This document shows, piece by piece, positions 1-8,382 of a stretch of DNA of 64,000 nt. A program made the position numbers and the translations under genes. Numbering within the stretch: position 1 is the first letter of the stretch; each line of letters begins with the position of its first letter. The notes under the pieces are model-generated. The model did no database searches. It had not been told where the DNA came from and was given only the letters and a program-made list of their open reading frames with translations. This DNA is from Paenibacillus sinopodophylli. Lineage in GTDB: Bacteria > Bacillota > Bacilli > Paenibacillales > Paenibacillaceae. The stretch spans positions 2,368,380 to 2,432,379 of the forward strand of contig NZ_VDBO01000001.1 in assembly GCF_005930355.1 (NCBI RefSeq), read 5' to 3'.

Positions 1-1100
1 GCTTCGGCCCGCTTCGCCGCCTCGCGCTGCTCCAAACCCGCAGTCGCCTCGCTTCTCTCCGCTTCCTGCCTTACCGCCGCGGCAGATTGCTCCTGTCGCG
101 GCAACGCGCGCCTTGCATTCGTTAGCTGCAGCGGCGAATAACGATCAGCCCTGCTATGCTTTGCAGCAGGCACAAGCTGCACCTTATCCTTGGCCAGCGG
201 CTTGCTAAGCTCCCCAAACCTGCGGATCGATTGAATCGTAATACCAGGCTGAAGCCTGGCTTCCAGCCATTTATAATAATCCGCTTGCTGGCCAGCCTTT
301 AGCCTATTAATAAGCGTACTGTCAGCTTGCGGTATCGTTCCATTTAATAACTCGCGATTAACGTTAAGAGAGCTAATCCAGCTCCGATCATTTTTTTCCA
401 TGTTCTTGTCATCGTAACGGTCGTTCTTTTCCTGCTGTATACGAGTTTTCTCTTCTGTCTTGCCAAGCTGTTTATTATTTCTGCTTTCATTCTGCCCCAG
501 CTGCTTATAGCTGACTGATGGTTGATTTCCAGCTTGCTGGTTATGGCTTTGCAGACGCTTCTCGGTTTGTCTGCTGCTCAGGCCTGCAGCTTCCGCTGCT
601 TGCTGCTTCATGATACGCACCGTTTTTTCAAGCTGCTGCATGCTGCTTTGCACTTTCAATTCCGCTTGGTTAATGACAGGCTGAACGCCTTGCTTTGCTT
701 CAGCGGTTCCATCCGTCAAAGCCGGCAGCATCATAGCGATTTCTCTTACCGTTCTTTGTTCTTTAATTACATGGGTTACGTCCCGGAACACGATTCTCTC
801 ACGTTCCACCAGCACGCGCTCACGCATGATGATTCGTTCTGCTTTGCGCTCCGCATCAGGCATTGCTATCTTCTTGTTACTCGGCTTCGGAGCCTCTAGT
901 TTTGGCGCTGTCACCTGAACATGCAGTGTTTGCTGAGTAATACTTGGCTGACTATTGAGCAAATAGGACATGGATACTCGATCAAATCGATTGCGTCCCG
1001 CTGTTGTTTTATATTTATTCAAGATGCCTCCGGCAAACGGCTGAACCGACGTCGATTGCGCAGTCGCAGCTTTACTCGTTCGGTCCGCTATACGTTTCAT
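1..1100 (-). CDS. Gln/Ala-rich eCIS-locus protein of unknown function (3' end outside window)
   Basis: An uninterrupted minus-strand frame of 366 codons runs from the ATG at 1100 through the left edge, so the C-terminus is missing. GGAGG lies 9 nt upstream of this ATG; an in-frame ATG 9 nt earlier sits too close to that site. It follows the second tube gene by about 50 nt in the same direction, where eCIS loci usually go on to LysM, spike and baseplate genes. The product is hydrophilic, with charged stretches (around residues 80-115, ERKAERIIMRERVLVERERI) and Gln-rich parts, and looks partly coiled coil. No family is recognised. It could be an assembly or length-determining factor, a scaffold, or a locus-specific cargo or adaptor; nothing in the sequence decides this. 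Confidence 0.75.
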   Translation of the reverse strand, partial: MKRIADRTSKAATAQSTSVQPFAGGILNKYKTTAGRNRFDRVSMSYLLNSQPSITQQTLHVQVTAPKLEAPKPSNKKIAMPDAERKAERIIMRERVLVERERIVFRDVTHVIKEQRTVREIAMMLPALTDGTAEAKQGVQPVINQAELKVQSSMQQLEKTVRIMKQQAAEAAGLSSRQTEKRLQSHNQQAGNQPSVSYKQLGQNESRNNKQLGKTEEKTRIQQEKNDRYDDKNMEKNDRSWISSLNVNRELLNGTIPQADSTLINRLKAGQQADYYKWLEARLQPGITIQSIRRFGELSKPLAKDKVQLVPAAKHSRADRYSPLQLTNARRALPRQEQSAAAVRQEAERSEATAGLEQREAAKRAE

Positions 1101-1151
1101 CCGTTGCATCCTCCTATTCATATTCAAATTGCCTTTATTAAATCTTTAGGA

Positions 1152-1613
1152 TTAATCTTGGAAATCTCCATACAATCCGCTATGAATGATCTCAATGGTC
1201 TCAACAGCTACATCGCTCGTACTCGCATTAAGCTGCGGGCCTGTCCACTTCACGGGGTACGCATCAAAAAAGCTCCAGCGCCCAAACTCCGTGCCGTCAG
1301 CCGATTGCAATACAATCGCGCCGGTCTTGCGGTCAATCGTTCCATCAATGGTGCTTTCATACCAGCTCCAAAGCGCCGGTGATTTGGTCATGCCTTTGCG
1401 CAATACAAGATTGGGAAACCGAACACCTTTGGGAAGCTTATGAACGTAACCATTCACACCGCCCTCACGGTATTCCTCGATTTCCGTTTCTGCCTCCAGC
1501 CCAGATACCTCGGAAAAACCGGCAACAAAAATATCATCAAGCTCGACCCAGAACATAAACGTTGTCGCTACATCGTGAAAGCGACCCTTTTCTTGCCCCT
1601 TCATGACTGCCAT
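1152..1613 (-). CDS. eCIS tail tube protein 2 (phage T4 gp19-like), probably the baseplate-proximal tube initiator
   Basis: 153 aa. Contains the gp19/conserved tail-tube pattern: GFSEVSGLEAETEIEEYREGG near residue 35-55, then KLPKGVRFPNLVLRKG and a C-terminal DAYPVKWTGP and E-I-I-H segment. It aligns by eye with the 144-aa tube protein at 2330-2764 but diverges at the N-terminus, as expected for the Afp5/Pvc5-type special tube subunit that joins tube to spike. The ATG at 1613 has GAGGTG about 10 nt upstream, and this site overlaps the end of the preceding reading frame, suggesting translational coupling. Tube assignment is secure; the initiator role is inferred from gene order. Confidence 0.88.
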   Translation of the reverse strand: MAVMKGQEKGRFHDVATTFMFWVELDDIFVAGFSEVSGLEAETEIEEYREGGVNGYVHKLPKGVRFPNLVLRKGMTKSPALWSWYESTIDGTIDRKTGAIVLQSADGTEFGRWSFFDAYPVKWTGPQLNASTSDVAVETIEIIHSGLYGDFQD

Positions 1614-1622
1614 AGCGCAGCG

Positions 1623-2200
1623 TCACCTCTTCCCGAAAACGTCGAAAATGTTTTTCTTGCTTCCTTCTGTCTCATCATTCATCTTGCGGTTAATTCTTGA
1701 GATTTCGTCGCACCAGCGACGGCGCTCCGCATGCTCCATGTTCATAATGTCATCATGTGACCAATGGAAATAATAGGCGACGAAGCCAACCTCCTCATAC
1801 AGCCGGTCAACCGGGTATCCTAGGAGAGAGCTTCCGTTAAGGACAAAAAATCGACAGCCACCTCGAACTCATGATCGCATTTCGGACAAGCTGTAAGCAC
1901 CTTCGGAGCTTCCAGATCATTAATTTGACGATACAGGTTTTGGAGATAGGCTAGGTCAGCTGTGAACAGCTTCTCAATCAGCTTCGTATCAATATGCCTG
2001 ACATCACCAAGCTTTGTAACTACCCGTGCCATCAGAATAACGGTCAAATAGCTGGGATTCGACTGCACGCGAGGATCCTTCATCGGCAATATCTCATCGG
2101 CAGCGGTAGCAAGCCGCATGATGCCTCTGCGATGCAAATTACCTTGATCATCCACATAGCCGCGCGGTAGTTCAAATTCGTATTCCGTTTGAAAAGCCAT
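1623..2200 (-). CDS. Predicted -1 frameshift fusion: tail assembly chaperone extended by a DUF6760-like domain
   Basis: Residues 1-119 would be shared with the short chaperone (1820-2200). After the TTG at the slippery site, a shift to the -1 frame adds 73 residues, giving 192 aa and ending at TGA 1623-1625. The extension contains LGYPVDRLYEEVGFVAYYFH, then HWSHDDI..ME.AERRRWCDEISRINRK, which I recognise as the small conserved eCIS protein family annotated DUF6760. This frame has no ATG, GTG or TTG between its upstream stop and the conserved region; the first ATG lies inside it. That makes independent initiation unlikely. The arrangement mimics the phage lambda G/GT chaperones. The reading frame is seen; the frameshift is inferred. 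Confidence 0.65.
1820..2200 (-). CDS. Phage-type tail assembly chaperone (TAC), short form
   Basis: 126 aa. Starts MAFQTEYEFELPRGYVDDQG and carries ILMARVVTKLGD, typical of the Mu gp41/phage tail assembly protein families. A CPKC..EFEV zinc-ribbon-like segment lies near the C-terminus (about residues 104-112). The ATG at 2200 has GGAG 10 nt upstream. In contractile tails this class of protein sits between tube and downstream tail genes and guides assembly without being in the final particle. The last seven codons lie beyond a slippery heptamer and would be replaced in the frameshifted product. Confidence 0.8.
   Translation of the reverse strand: MAFQTEYEFELPRGYVDDQGNLHRRGIMRLATAADEILPMKDPRVQSNPSYLTVILMARVVTKLGDVRHIDTKLIEKLFTADLAYLQNLYRQINDLEAPKVLTACPKCDHEFEVAVDFLSLTEALS
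1844..1864 (-). promoter_or_regulatory. Candidate programmed -1 frameshift signal (slippery TTTTTTG with upstream SD-like GAGGTG)
   Basis: On the minus strand the heptamer T TTT TTG (1844-1850) is in the right phase, following GA of a GAT codon, for simultaneous -1 slippage of both tRNAs. GAGGTG (1859-1864) lies 8 nt upstream, like the internal Shine-Dalgarno stimulator of the E. coli dnaX frameshift. Downstream a CCGG-TTGA-CCGG hairpin is possible but rather distant. Slippage here leads directly into the conserved downstream frame. Confidence 0.6.
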
Positions 2201-2329
2201 TGCTTAATCACTCCAATCATTTCCTATGGCTGCTGCTTTCAAAAAAGCGGAAAACAAGAGAGGAGCAGGCGATTTCTCGCCAGCTGCCATCCCTTGTTCG
2301 CCATTAAGCAAGCTCTAATAACGTTGTAC

Positions 2330-2764
2330 TTACGCTGAGCGCTCCAAGCCCTCATGCGCGAATTCAATAAGCTCCAGCGCAACTTCATTGCCCGTACCGT
2401 TGAAGGTAGGCGCAGTGTATTTAACAGGCCATGCTTCAATAACCTGCCAAGTTGCCACGTCCTCGCCTTCTTCATCAAGCGCGATGATTGTAATCGTCTT
2501 ACGCTCGATCGTACCTTGTGCACATTCCTGAATCCATTCGTAGAGCTCCATGGATTCTGTTGTGCCCCATTTCAACGTAATATTACCGTATTTAATCAAG
2601 CCTGGAAGCTTGCGGGGTGTAATAACTTCATTACCCTCGCGGTATTCGACAACATCAAAGGTTGCCTCGAATCCAGAAACCTCACTAAAACCTGCTTGCT
2701 CTAAACCTTCAACTTCAACGCGGAATCTAAAATTCCGATATGGATCAATACGATCTCCTGGCAT
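2330..2764 (-). CDS. eCIS tail tube protein 1 (phage T4 gp19-like)
   Basis: 144 aa, the usual length for this family. Begins MPGDRIDPYRNFRFRVEVEG and continues GFSEVSGFEATFDVVEYREG, LPGLIKYGNITLKWG, and WPVKYTAPTFNGTGNEVALE near the C-terminus, the standard gp19 pattern. It should polymerise into the inner tube of the contractile particle. It sits 38 nt downstream of the sheath gene, the universal sheath-tube order. The start at 2764 has GGAAGGGGAT upstream. Confidence 0.93.
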   Translation of the reverse strand: MPGDRIDPYRNFRFRVEVEGLEQAGFSEVSGFEATFDVVEYREGNEVITPRKLPGLIKYGNITLKWGTTESMELYEWIQECAQGTIERKTITIIALDEEGEDVATWQVIEAWPVKYTAPTFNGTGNEVALELIEFAHEGLERSA

Positions 2765-2802
2765 GTGGATCCCCTTCCGTTATTCGATATGGAAGCAAAT
2801 GA

Positions 2803-4515
2803 CTATTCAGAGCCTGTCTTCTGAGTGATGCGGAACACGACAAATTCAGCTGGTTTCACCGGCGCTACGCCGATAACGCATATGAGACGACCATTGTCGA
2901 TGTCATCCTGAGTCATCGTGGAACGTCCAATTTCAACGTAGAAGGCTTCTGAAGGATTAGTACCCGACAAAGCGCCGTCACGCCATACTCTTGTCAAGAA
3001 GGCTTCAATCGTACGTTGTACGCGCGCCCATAGCTGTTCTGTATTCGGTTCGAATACGACCCAGCTTGAACCGTTTTTAATAGAACCTTCAATGAAAATG
3101 AACAAACGACGTACGTTGATATATTTCCAAAGCGAGTTGGATGAGCATGTACGTGCTCCCCATACGCGAATGCCTTGACCCGTGAACGCACGAATTAAGT
3201 TAACACCTGCAGGGTTAAGGATATCCTGCTCGCCATTGTTGTATTGTACATCCAGACCAACTACGCCGCGAAGCGTCTCGTTAGCAGGTGCTTTCTGTAC
3301 GCCGCGCGTCGTATCCGAACGGGAGTAAACCCCTGCGATCGTACCGGACGGCGGAACAAAAATATTGCGTTTATCGAGTGGATCAAATACTTGCAGCCAC
3401 GGGTTATACAAAGCGCAATAGCTGGAATCGAACAAATCGCGGTGAGCGAGTACGTCCTGCACTTTCGTCGCTTCACGCGGAAGATCGAGAATCGCAAAGC
3501 GGCTTCCCAATAATTCACAATGTGCAACAAGTGACAGCTGTACGTTCGGATCCGTGACGCCTGGAATAGCCATAATGCTGACTACATCGTTATCGATAAA
3601 CGATTGAATACCTGTTCTTTTGCCTGGACCAAAGTCCTCGCCGATAAAGTCAGCAGCCGACAGGCTTGCCGCAGTACCGTCACTTCCGCCTGACAGTAGA
3701 ATTTCAAATACTGCAGTTTCTCCGCCAGCGATTTGCTCAAGCGGAGCTACATTTTCTTCTGATGCTTGAATCACTTGTACAGTAGCGATATTCGAACGCG
3801 AGATCAGCTTCTCCACGTAGTTTGGTGCTTCAGGGTTAAGTGAAGCCTTCTCGTACGTTTCTGATTCAGTGCCATAAAGCACATTCACTGTGAACTCGGA
3901 AGTACTCAATATTTTGGCAGGAACAAGTGCGGTATCAACAACATCGCCATTAAGCTCTTCTGCAAGCTCAATCACTTGATCATGCACAGATACAACGCGA
4001 TTGTATTGCTTTTCCGTTCCGCTTGAGAATACAACTACATCGCCTGCATAGAAGCCGGCAGCATTCTTCACGCGGTAACGATTGCCTTCACTTGCTTCGA
4101 GAATCGGCGTTTTGGCTTTGCTTGCAGGAACGATAACAACGCGAATTTGATTTCCCCATGCACCTGGATTTTTAGCAGTGATAGAGAGAACAGAATCCTT
4201 TTGCGTTTCATTCGAAGCCGTTTTGGCATCCGAAGGCGCTACCCGTGTAATGAAGCAACGGGAACCTCCGTTTGTGAAAAACTGGTTAACGGCGTAAGCA
4301 AGAAAACGATACGAGCCGAAAGCATTCTCAGATAAATAGGAACCGTATACGCGTCCGAAATCAGCTGGACTTGTAATAAGCTGCGGCAATCCTTCAACTG
4401 GTCCGCGAGCGGCAAGACCGATAAAACCCGCTGTGCTTGTGCTAACACCTTCCAGCGGTTTGGCGCCGCTTTCGAATTCCTCCACATAGACGCCTGGCGA
4501 TAAATACTCAGCCAT
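2803..4515 (-). CDS. eCIS contractile tail sheath protein
   Basis: 570 aa. N-terminal MAEYLSPGVYVEEFESGAKP, with GVSTSTAGFIGLAARGPVEG, is the signature start of phage/eCIS sheath proteins. The C-terminal third contains VVFEPN..LW.RV.RTIEAFL and ends FVVFRITQKTGSE, the sheath C-terminal domain. The central region (about 150-290) is longer and variable, as in eCIS sheaths with surface domains. It would surround the tube and contract to drive it through a target membrane. AGAGAGGAG lies 6-8 nt before the ATG. Only one sheath gene is visible; some eCIS loci carry two or three. Confidence 0.95.
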   Translation of the reverse strand: MAEYLSPGVYVEEFESGAKPLEGVSTSTAGFIGLAARGPVEGLPQLITSPADFGRVYGSYLSENAFGSYRFLAYAVNQFFTNGGSRCFITRVAPSDAKTASNETQKDSVLSITAKNPGAWGNQIRVVIVPASKAKTPILEASEGNRYRVKNAAGFYAGDVVVFSSGTEKQYNRVVSVHDQVIELAEELNGDVVDTALVPAKILSTSEFTVNVLYGTESETYEKASLNPEAPNYVEKLISRSNIATVQVIQASEENVAPLEQIAGGETAVFEILLSGGSDGTAASLSAADFIGEDFGPGKRTGIQSFIDNDVVSIMAIPGVTDPNVQLSLVAHCELLGSRFAILDLPREATKVQDVLAHRDLFDSSYCALYNPWLQVFDPLDKRNIFVPPSGTIAGVYSRSDTTRGVQKAPANETLRGVVGLDVQYNNGEQDILNPAGVNLIRAFTGQGIRVWGARTCSSNSLWKYINVRRLFIFIEGSIKNGSSWVVFEPNTEQLWARVQRTIEAFLTRVWRDGALSGTNPSEAFYVEIGRSTMTQDDIDNGRLICVIGVAPVKPAEFVVFRITQKTGSE

Positions 4516-4607
4516 GTGTGATCTCCTCTCTGAATCTATTTATGTATTAGGTAACGTCAGGCTGTATTCTCCTGTGTCAACCCCAAGACCAATTGGAATG
4601 CGGCAGA

Positions 4608-5420
4608 TTACTTTTTATTGTTCTGAACAATTAAGGTCTGCGCGGTAATGACTTCTCCGGCTCGTGCTGTCAGCTCGGCCGAGGCGCTGCAATTTCCGAT
4701 CTCTGCATATGCCTGTACGGCAAAAGAGCGAGGCAATGTGCCTCTGAACGGTAGGATGACAACGCCGTTATGGGCGCTTCGCGTTTGCACGGCCGGAAGC
4801 AAAGATGCACCTCTGCGATAGCTTTGCTTCAATGGTTGCACGAACCTGAGCCCGCCTCCTGGCAATACTTCAGCTACTTGTACGAGTTCTTCCATTCCTT
4901 GTCCTCGCAGCAGCAGGCTCTCGCCGGCAACCGTCTGGCCTTGCAGCAATCCGATAAATGCCGTTTCTGCACCCGCCAGCGTATCCTGGACAAGACGCGC
5001 CCTCGCAGTACTGTCTTCGCTTGCATGGGCCCATACGCTTGCCCCATCGCAAGAAGCACCGGAACTGTCGCAAAGCGAGAAAGAAATTCCCGTTACTGAC
5101 GAAGGATAGGCATAGCCTGAACCTGGAAGCAGAGGAACGGTAACCACCGGATTTAATTTATTCAGCTCGGCTGTTTCAATCTGCTGCTTAAAGGGTATAA
5201 AGGCTGATGAAGTAACGGTTAGCACATAGCTTCCCGGCACAAGATCAAGAAACAAATAGGTTCCATCCGGCTTTCTTATAGGCTTCTTGTGAACGCCCTC
5301 TAGCGCAACAACTAACGCGGAAGACATCGGAAGACGCCTTGTCCAAATGTCGATCGGCGCTATAACGAGCGAGCAGTGTGTAATGCTAATCGTGCGCACC
5401 TGCGACAAATTAGCCACCAC
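4608..5420 (-). CDS. eCIS accessory protein with carboxypeptidase-regulatory-like beta domain
   Basis: 270 aa from the GTG at 5420, which overlaps the DUF4255 stop region and has GAGG 6 nt upstream; the open frame upstream of this is unlikely to be used. The N-terminal half has KKPIRKPDGTYLFLDLVPGSYV, resembling the Ig-like carboxypeptidase regulatory/CarboxypepD_reg fold, and VLTVTSSAFIPFKQQIE. The rest is beta-rich (repeated VVILPF.G, SFAVQAYAEIGN). Proteins of this kind often sit between DUF4255 and sheath genes in Gram-positive eCIS loci; their role is not established. It could be a surface or cap decoration. Confidence 0.7.
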   Translation of the reverse strand: MVANLSQVRTISITHCSLVIAPIDIWTRRLPMSSALVVALEGVHKKPIRKPDGTYLFLDLVPGSYVLTVTSSAFIPFKQQIETAELNKLNPVVTVPLLPGSGYAYPSSVTGISFSLCDSSGASCDGASVWAHASEDSTARARLVQDTLAGAETAFIGLLQGQTVAGESLLLRGQGMEELVQVAEVLPGGGLRFVQPLKQSYRRGASLLPAVQTRSAHNGVVILPFRGTLPRSFAVQAYAEIGNCSASAELTARAGEVITAQTLIVQNNKK

Positions 5421-5988
5421 CCTTTTCCTCAAGCACAATATGACGCTCAACGACGCGAGAAACAGACTTAACTCGGTTCGAATCGAGCATAACTGGACCA
5501 ACGCGGTAGACGACGGAGAGCTTGTACGGCGTATCGCCGAACTGCCACAGCTTCATCATCTCCTCACCCTCCAAGCTCACTAAAGAGAGTCTGATCGGAC
5601 CACCGCCCTCGGCAAGGGTTCCCTCCAAATACGGTCCGCTGAGCACGGAATGATCATAAAGCACTTGCATCGCTCTTCCTAATATTCGATGCTCATCCAA
5701 TGCTCTCGTTAACCGATCCGCATTGGAATGCGCTGTCATGAGAAAAAAGAAATCCAGTGCCTGAGGAGGGTATTGGAGCACACCGCCGCGGTCAATCATG
5801 CCGGTTCGGCGTGATTCACCATTTTCCTTCACGTTGTATAGGAAAAGCGACAGCGCTAAGTCGCCTGCATCACGCGGCGAAGCCATGCCGATCAGGTCGG
5901 GACGCGGCACAGGGTCAGGCGTTAGATGATCGCGTAGCAAGCGCAGCAGACTGGCTCCCAAATCCGCAATGACCGTATATCCTCCCAT
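5410..5988 (-). CDS. DUF4255 / Pvc16 N-terminal domain protein, predicted tail terminator (cap)
   Basis: 192 aa. Has LRDHLTPDPVP, DLALSLFLYNVKENGESR, PPQALDFFFLMTAHS, and DTPYKLSVVYRVGPVML, which match the Pvc16_N (DUF4255) family. In PVC and Afp particles this protein caps the distal end of the tube and sheath and limits growth. Together with the AAA ATPase it marks the locus as eCIS rather than phage. It is the first gene after a 177-nt AT-rich gap with a good promoter match. The start MGGYTVIADLG has GGGAGTGA about 11 nt before the ATG. Confidence 0.9.
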   Translation of the reverse strand: MGGYTVIADLGASLLRLLRDHLTPDPVPRPDLIGMASPRDAGDLALSLFLYNVKENGESRRTGMIDRGGVLQYPPQALDFFFLMTAHSNADRLTRALDEHRILGRAMQVLYDHSVLSGPYLEGTLAEGGGPIRLSLVSLEGEEMMKLWQFGDTPYKLSVVYRVGPVMLDSNRVKSVSRVVERHIVLEEKGGG

Positions 5989-6042
5989 TAGCCTATCACT
6001 CCCACAAATCCATAATAATAAATCTATTAGTATACGAGTTCT

Positions 6043-6071
6043 ATTATAGCTTCTCTACTACCAATTGACTA
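6043..6071 (-). promoter_or_regulatory. Candidate sigma-A promoter of the eCIS structural operon
   Basis: On the minus strand a perfect TATAAT (6043-6048) is preceded by TAGTCA (6066-6071, 4 of 6 to TTGACA) with a 17-nt spacer. It lies about 55 nt upstream of the DUF4255 start in the only sizeable gap (5989-6165) between ATPase and structural genes. The rest of the gap is AT-rich without a clear terminator. Confidence 0.55.
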
Positions 6072-6165
6072 CGCAAAATTACTCATTTTTTGTCAATTTT
6101 ACACGGAAAACACAACAATCTCTCGCGATTGCTTACATGACATGACATTTGTAAGATTTACCCTC

Positions 6166-8370
6166 TCAATTATAAGGCTCAAACGACTCTTTTACGACAA
6201 TTTTACCCATTTTATGCAACTCTTGCCTTGTCGCTCGTACCATATGACGCATGCCAATCGGAGCTTGCTCCGCCGCCGCCATAAAGGCTGCTGACAACAC
6301 GATATTTTTAATATGACCCCCTGATGCGTCTACCCGCGCAGCTAGAAACGACAAATCCAAATCTTCGTCTAGTGGTGCCGATATCGGAAGCAAGGAACGG
6401 AAAATCTGTTCACGCTGAACAGCATCTGGGAACGGAAATTTCACAATGACCTGCATGCGCCGCAAGAACGCCTCATCCATGTTTTGCAGCAAGTTTGTCG
6501 CCAGAATCGAAACCCCTTCGAAGGTTTCGATGCGTTGAAGCAAGTACGCTGCCTCCATGTTGGCGAAGCGATCGTTTGAATCCTTTACTTCGGTCCGTTT
6601 GCCGAACAGTGAATCACCCTCATCGAAGAATAGAATAGCACCGCTGTTCTCAGCTTCGGCAAACAACTCACGCAAATTTTTCTCTGTCTCGCCGATATAT
6701 TTGCTTACCACCCGCGAAAGATCGATACGGTAGAGCTCAAGTCCGAGCTCACCTGCAACGACCTCTGCGGCCATTGTTTTGCCTGTGCCGGGGGGGCCTG
6801 CGAACAGCATGCTAAGACCGCGTCCGTAAGGCAGCTTCTGCCCGAAGCCCCATCTATTAAATACGGTTTCTGTGTATTTATGCCTGCTGCAAGCGTCCTT
6901 CAACAATTCAAGCGGCTCATCGGGAAGAATGAGACTATCCCACTCGCGAACAACCTTCTGCTTGACCGCAAGCTCTGACAGCTTGTGCTGAACTTGGCTT
7001 CTTGATGCTGATGCGTAATCCTCTAGCGAGGGATGCTCACGCTTGCTCCTTGCAGCGAGACGTGCAGCTTGCATGCTCATGCCTTCAATTTGTCCAGCTG
7101 TAAACGCATATTTGTCAGCCAGCCGTTTTAATTGTTCTTGCTCGGCTTCAGCATGACTGCTTTGTTCCCAAAGCCGCAGCCGTACATCAGCGCCAGGAAC
7201 CGCAAGCGCTTGATTAATCAACGCGCTGTGCCGCGGCATCGGAAGCTGAGAGTGACGTCTCTCAAGCCTAGTAAGCCATAAAAGCACTGGAAGTCTTGCA
7301 ACTTCTGCATAAGAGGTAAATGCCGATCGAATCCGCTCCTGTATGAGTGACCAGCCCTCGGCAGTTGCAAGCTCGCTCTCACCCTCATCCAAACAAAGCA
7401 TTGCATCCAGCAGCAGCGCTTCCCTGACCACATGACGAAGCTGCTCTTCCATCGCATCCCCATCCCGCGCCAGTTTATCCAGCTTGATGAGCAGCAAAGG
7501 CTGCTCCAATGCTCCAGCAAGCTGCCTTGCATGCAGCTTTTTGCCTGCACCCGAAGGACCACACAATTGTATGAACGGCAAGCTTACCATTCCGTCTCGT
7601 TCCTCGGATAGGCTGGCATCTTGGCGATTCCGCTCCAGCTCCACAGCAAGCCTAAGACTGACCTGTATTTCTTGGTCGAATGCAAGCTCAGGTGTAGGCT
7701 CCGTCCGATCATACAACCTGCAAACACTTGCGATTCTGGCATCCAGACTCTCTGTCTCCAGCAGGAATGAGATTATTCGAGCATCCATGCGGAGCGGCTG
7801 CTTCAGCGAACTCCGTTCGGCTACAGCCTTATCTGGCCGCAGCACGAATCTGTTCAGTGTAGAGTAGCCTGCGAGCAGTGAGCGCAAGCTATAGCTATCC
7901 TGCTCTTCATCGCCGAGCAGCCGAAGTGCCAGCTCAGTTGTAGGCACTCGCAGCGTGACATCATCATTCAAATAGCCGAACCAGCTCTCGTAACGAGTGT
8001 CTAGCTCTGCCGCTAGGCAAAGCAGCACGCAGCGTTTCTCCCAGCTGCCTAGACGAAGCCTCCATGACAAATAAGCGAATGGGAGATTAACCCCTTCGCT
8101 TATGCTGTCATTCATATTTCTCTCCATTTGCTGTTCTTGTTCAACCCGGTAGCTTCGAAAAGATGCAAGCACATCCTCGTCTTCAAGCCATTCGCTCTCC
8201 TGAAGCGAGCGTTCAATATCCGCAGGACTAACCATCAGACCGCGCATCGACATAGGGGTCTGCCCATCCATTTCCTTGCTCTCGAAGTCAGCCAGAAGAA
8301 TGCGCATCCCCCGCTCAAGTACGGCAAGCTCATCGCGTAAATATTCGAATCCTGTTTCATATAATCGCAT
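6166..8370 (-). CDS. eCIS AAA+ ATPase (Afp15/Pvc15-like)
   Basis: 734 aa. The C-terminal AAA domain has Walker A GPPGTGKT (about residue 525), Walker B ILFFDEGDSLF (about 583), and an ATNLLQNMDEAFLRRM sensor/arginine-finger segment. An N-terminal half includes a second nucleotide-binding-like motif GPSGAGKK (about 270) with CLDEGESE further on, so this part may be a degenerate ATPase module. The size and two-part architecture match Afp15/Pvc15 ATPases, which are needed for assembly or remodelling of eCIS particles. It starts 12 nt after the PP2C stop, so the regulatory genes and ATPase are probably cotranscribed. Confidence 0.9.
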   Translation of the reverse strand: MRLYETGFEYLRDELAVLERGMRILLADFESKEMDGQTPMSMRGLMVSPADIERSLQESEWLEDEDVLASFRSYRVEQEQQMERNMNDSISEGVNLPFAYLSWRLRLGSWEKRCVLLCLAAELDTRYESWFGYLNDDVTLRVPTTELALRLLGDEEQDSYSLRSLLAGYSTLNRFVLRPDKAVAERSSLKQPLRMDARIISFLLETESLDARIASVCRLYDRTEPTPELAFDQEIQVSLRLAVELERNRQDASLSEERDGMVSLPFIQLCGPSGAGKKLHARQLAGALEQPLLLIKLDKLARDGDAMEEQLRHVVREALLLDAMLCLDEGESELATAEGWSLIQERIRSAFTSYAEVARLPVLLWLTRLERRHSQLPMPRHSALINQALAVPGADVRLRLWEQSSHAEAEQEQLKRLADKYAFTAGQIEGMSMQAARLAARSKREHPSLEDYASASRSQVQHKLSELAVKQKVVREWDSLILPDEPLELLKDACSRHKYTETVFNRWGFGQKLPYGRGLSMLFAGPPGTGKTMAAEVVAGELGLELYRIDLSRVVSKYIGETEKNLRELFAEAENSGAILFFDEGDSLFGKRTEVKDSNDRFANMEAAYLLQRIETFEGVSILATNLLQNMDEAFLRRMQVIVKFPFPDAVQREQIFRSLLPISAPLDEDLDLSFLAARVDASGGHIKNIVLSAAFMAAAEQAPIGMRHMVRATRQELHKMGKIVVKESFEPYN

Positions 8371-8382
8371 AATTCTACTCCC

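Noticed and set aside
522..1382. Plus-strand open frames in the first 1.4 kb
   Set aside because: They are antisense to the long open minus-strand frame (1-1100) and to the second tube gene; low-complexity translation and no ribosome binding sites.
3244..3557. Several overlapping frames inside the sheath gene on both strands
   Set aside because: Shadows of the sheath coding sequence; no conserved motifs.
1..8370. Prophage rather than eCIS
   Set aside because: The AAA ATPase and Pvc16-type terminator are eCIS hallmarks and no capsid, portal, terminase or lysis gene is visible; confirmation needs sequence left of the window.
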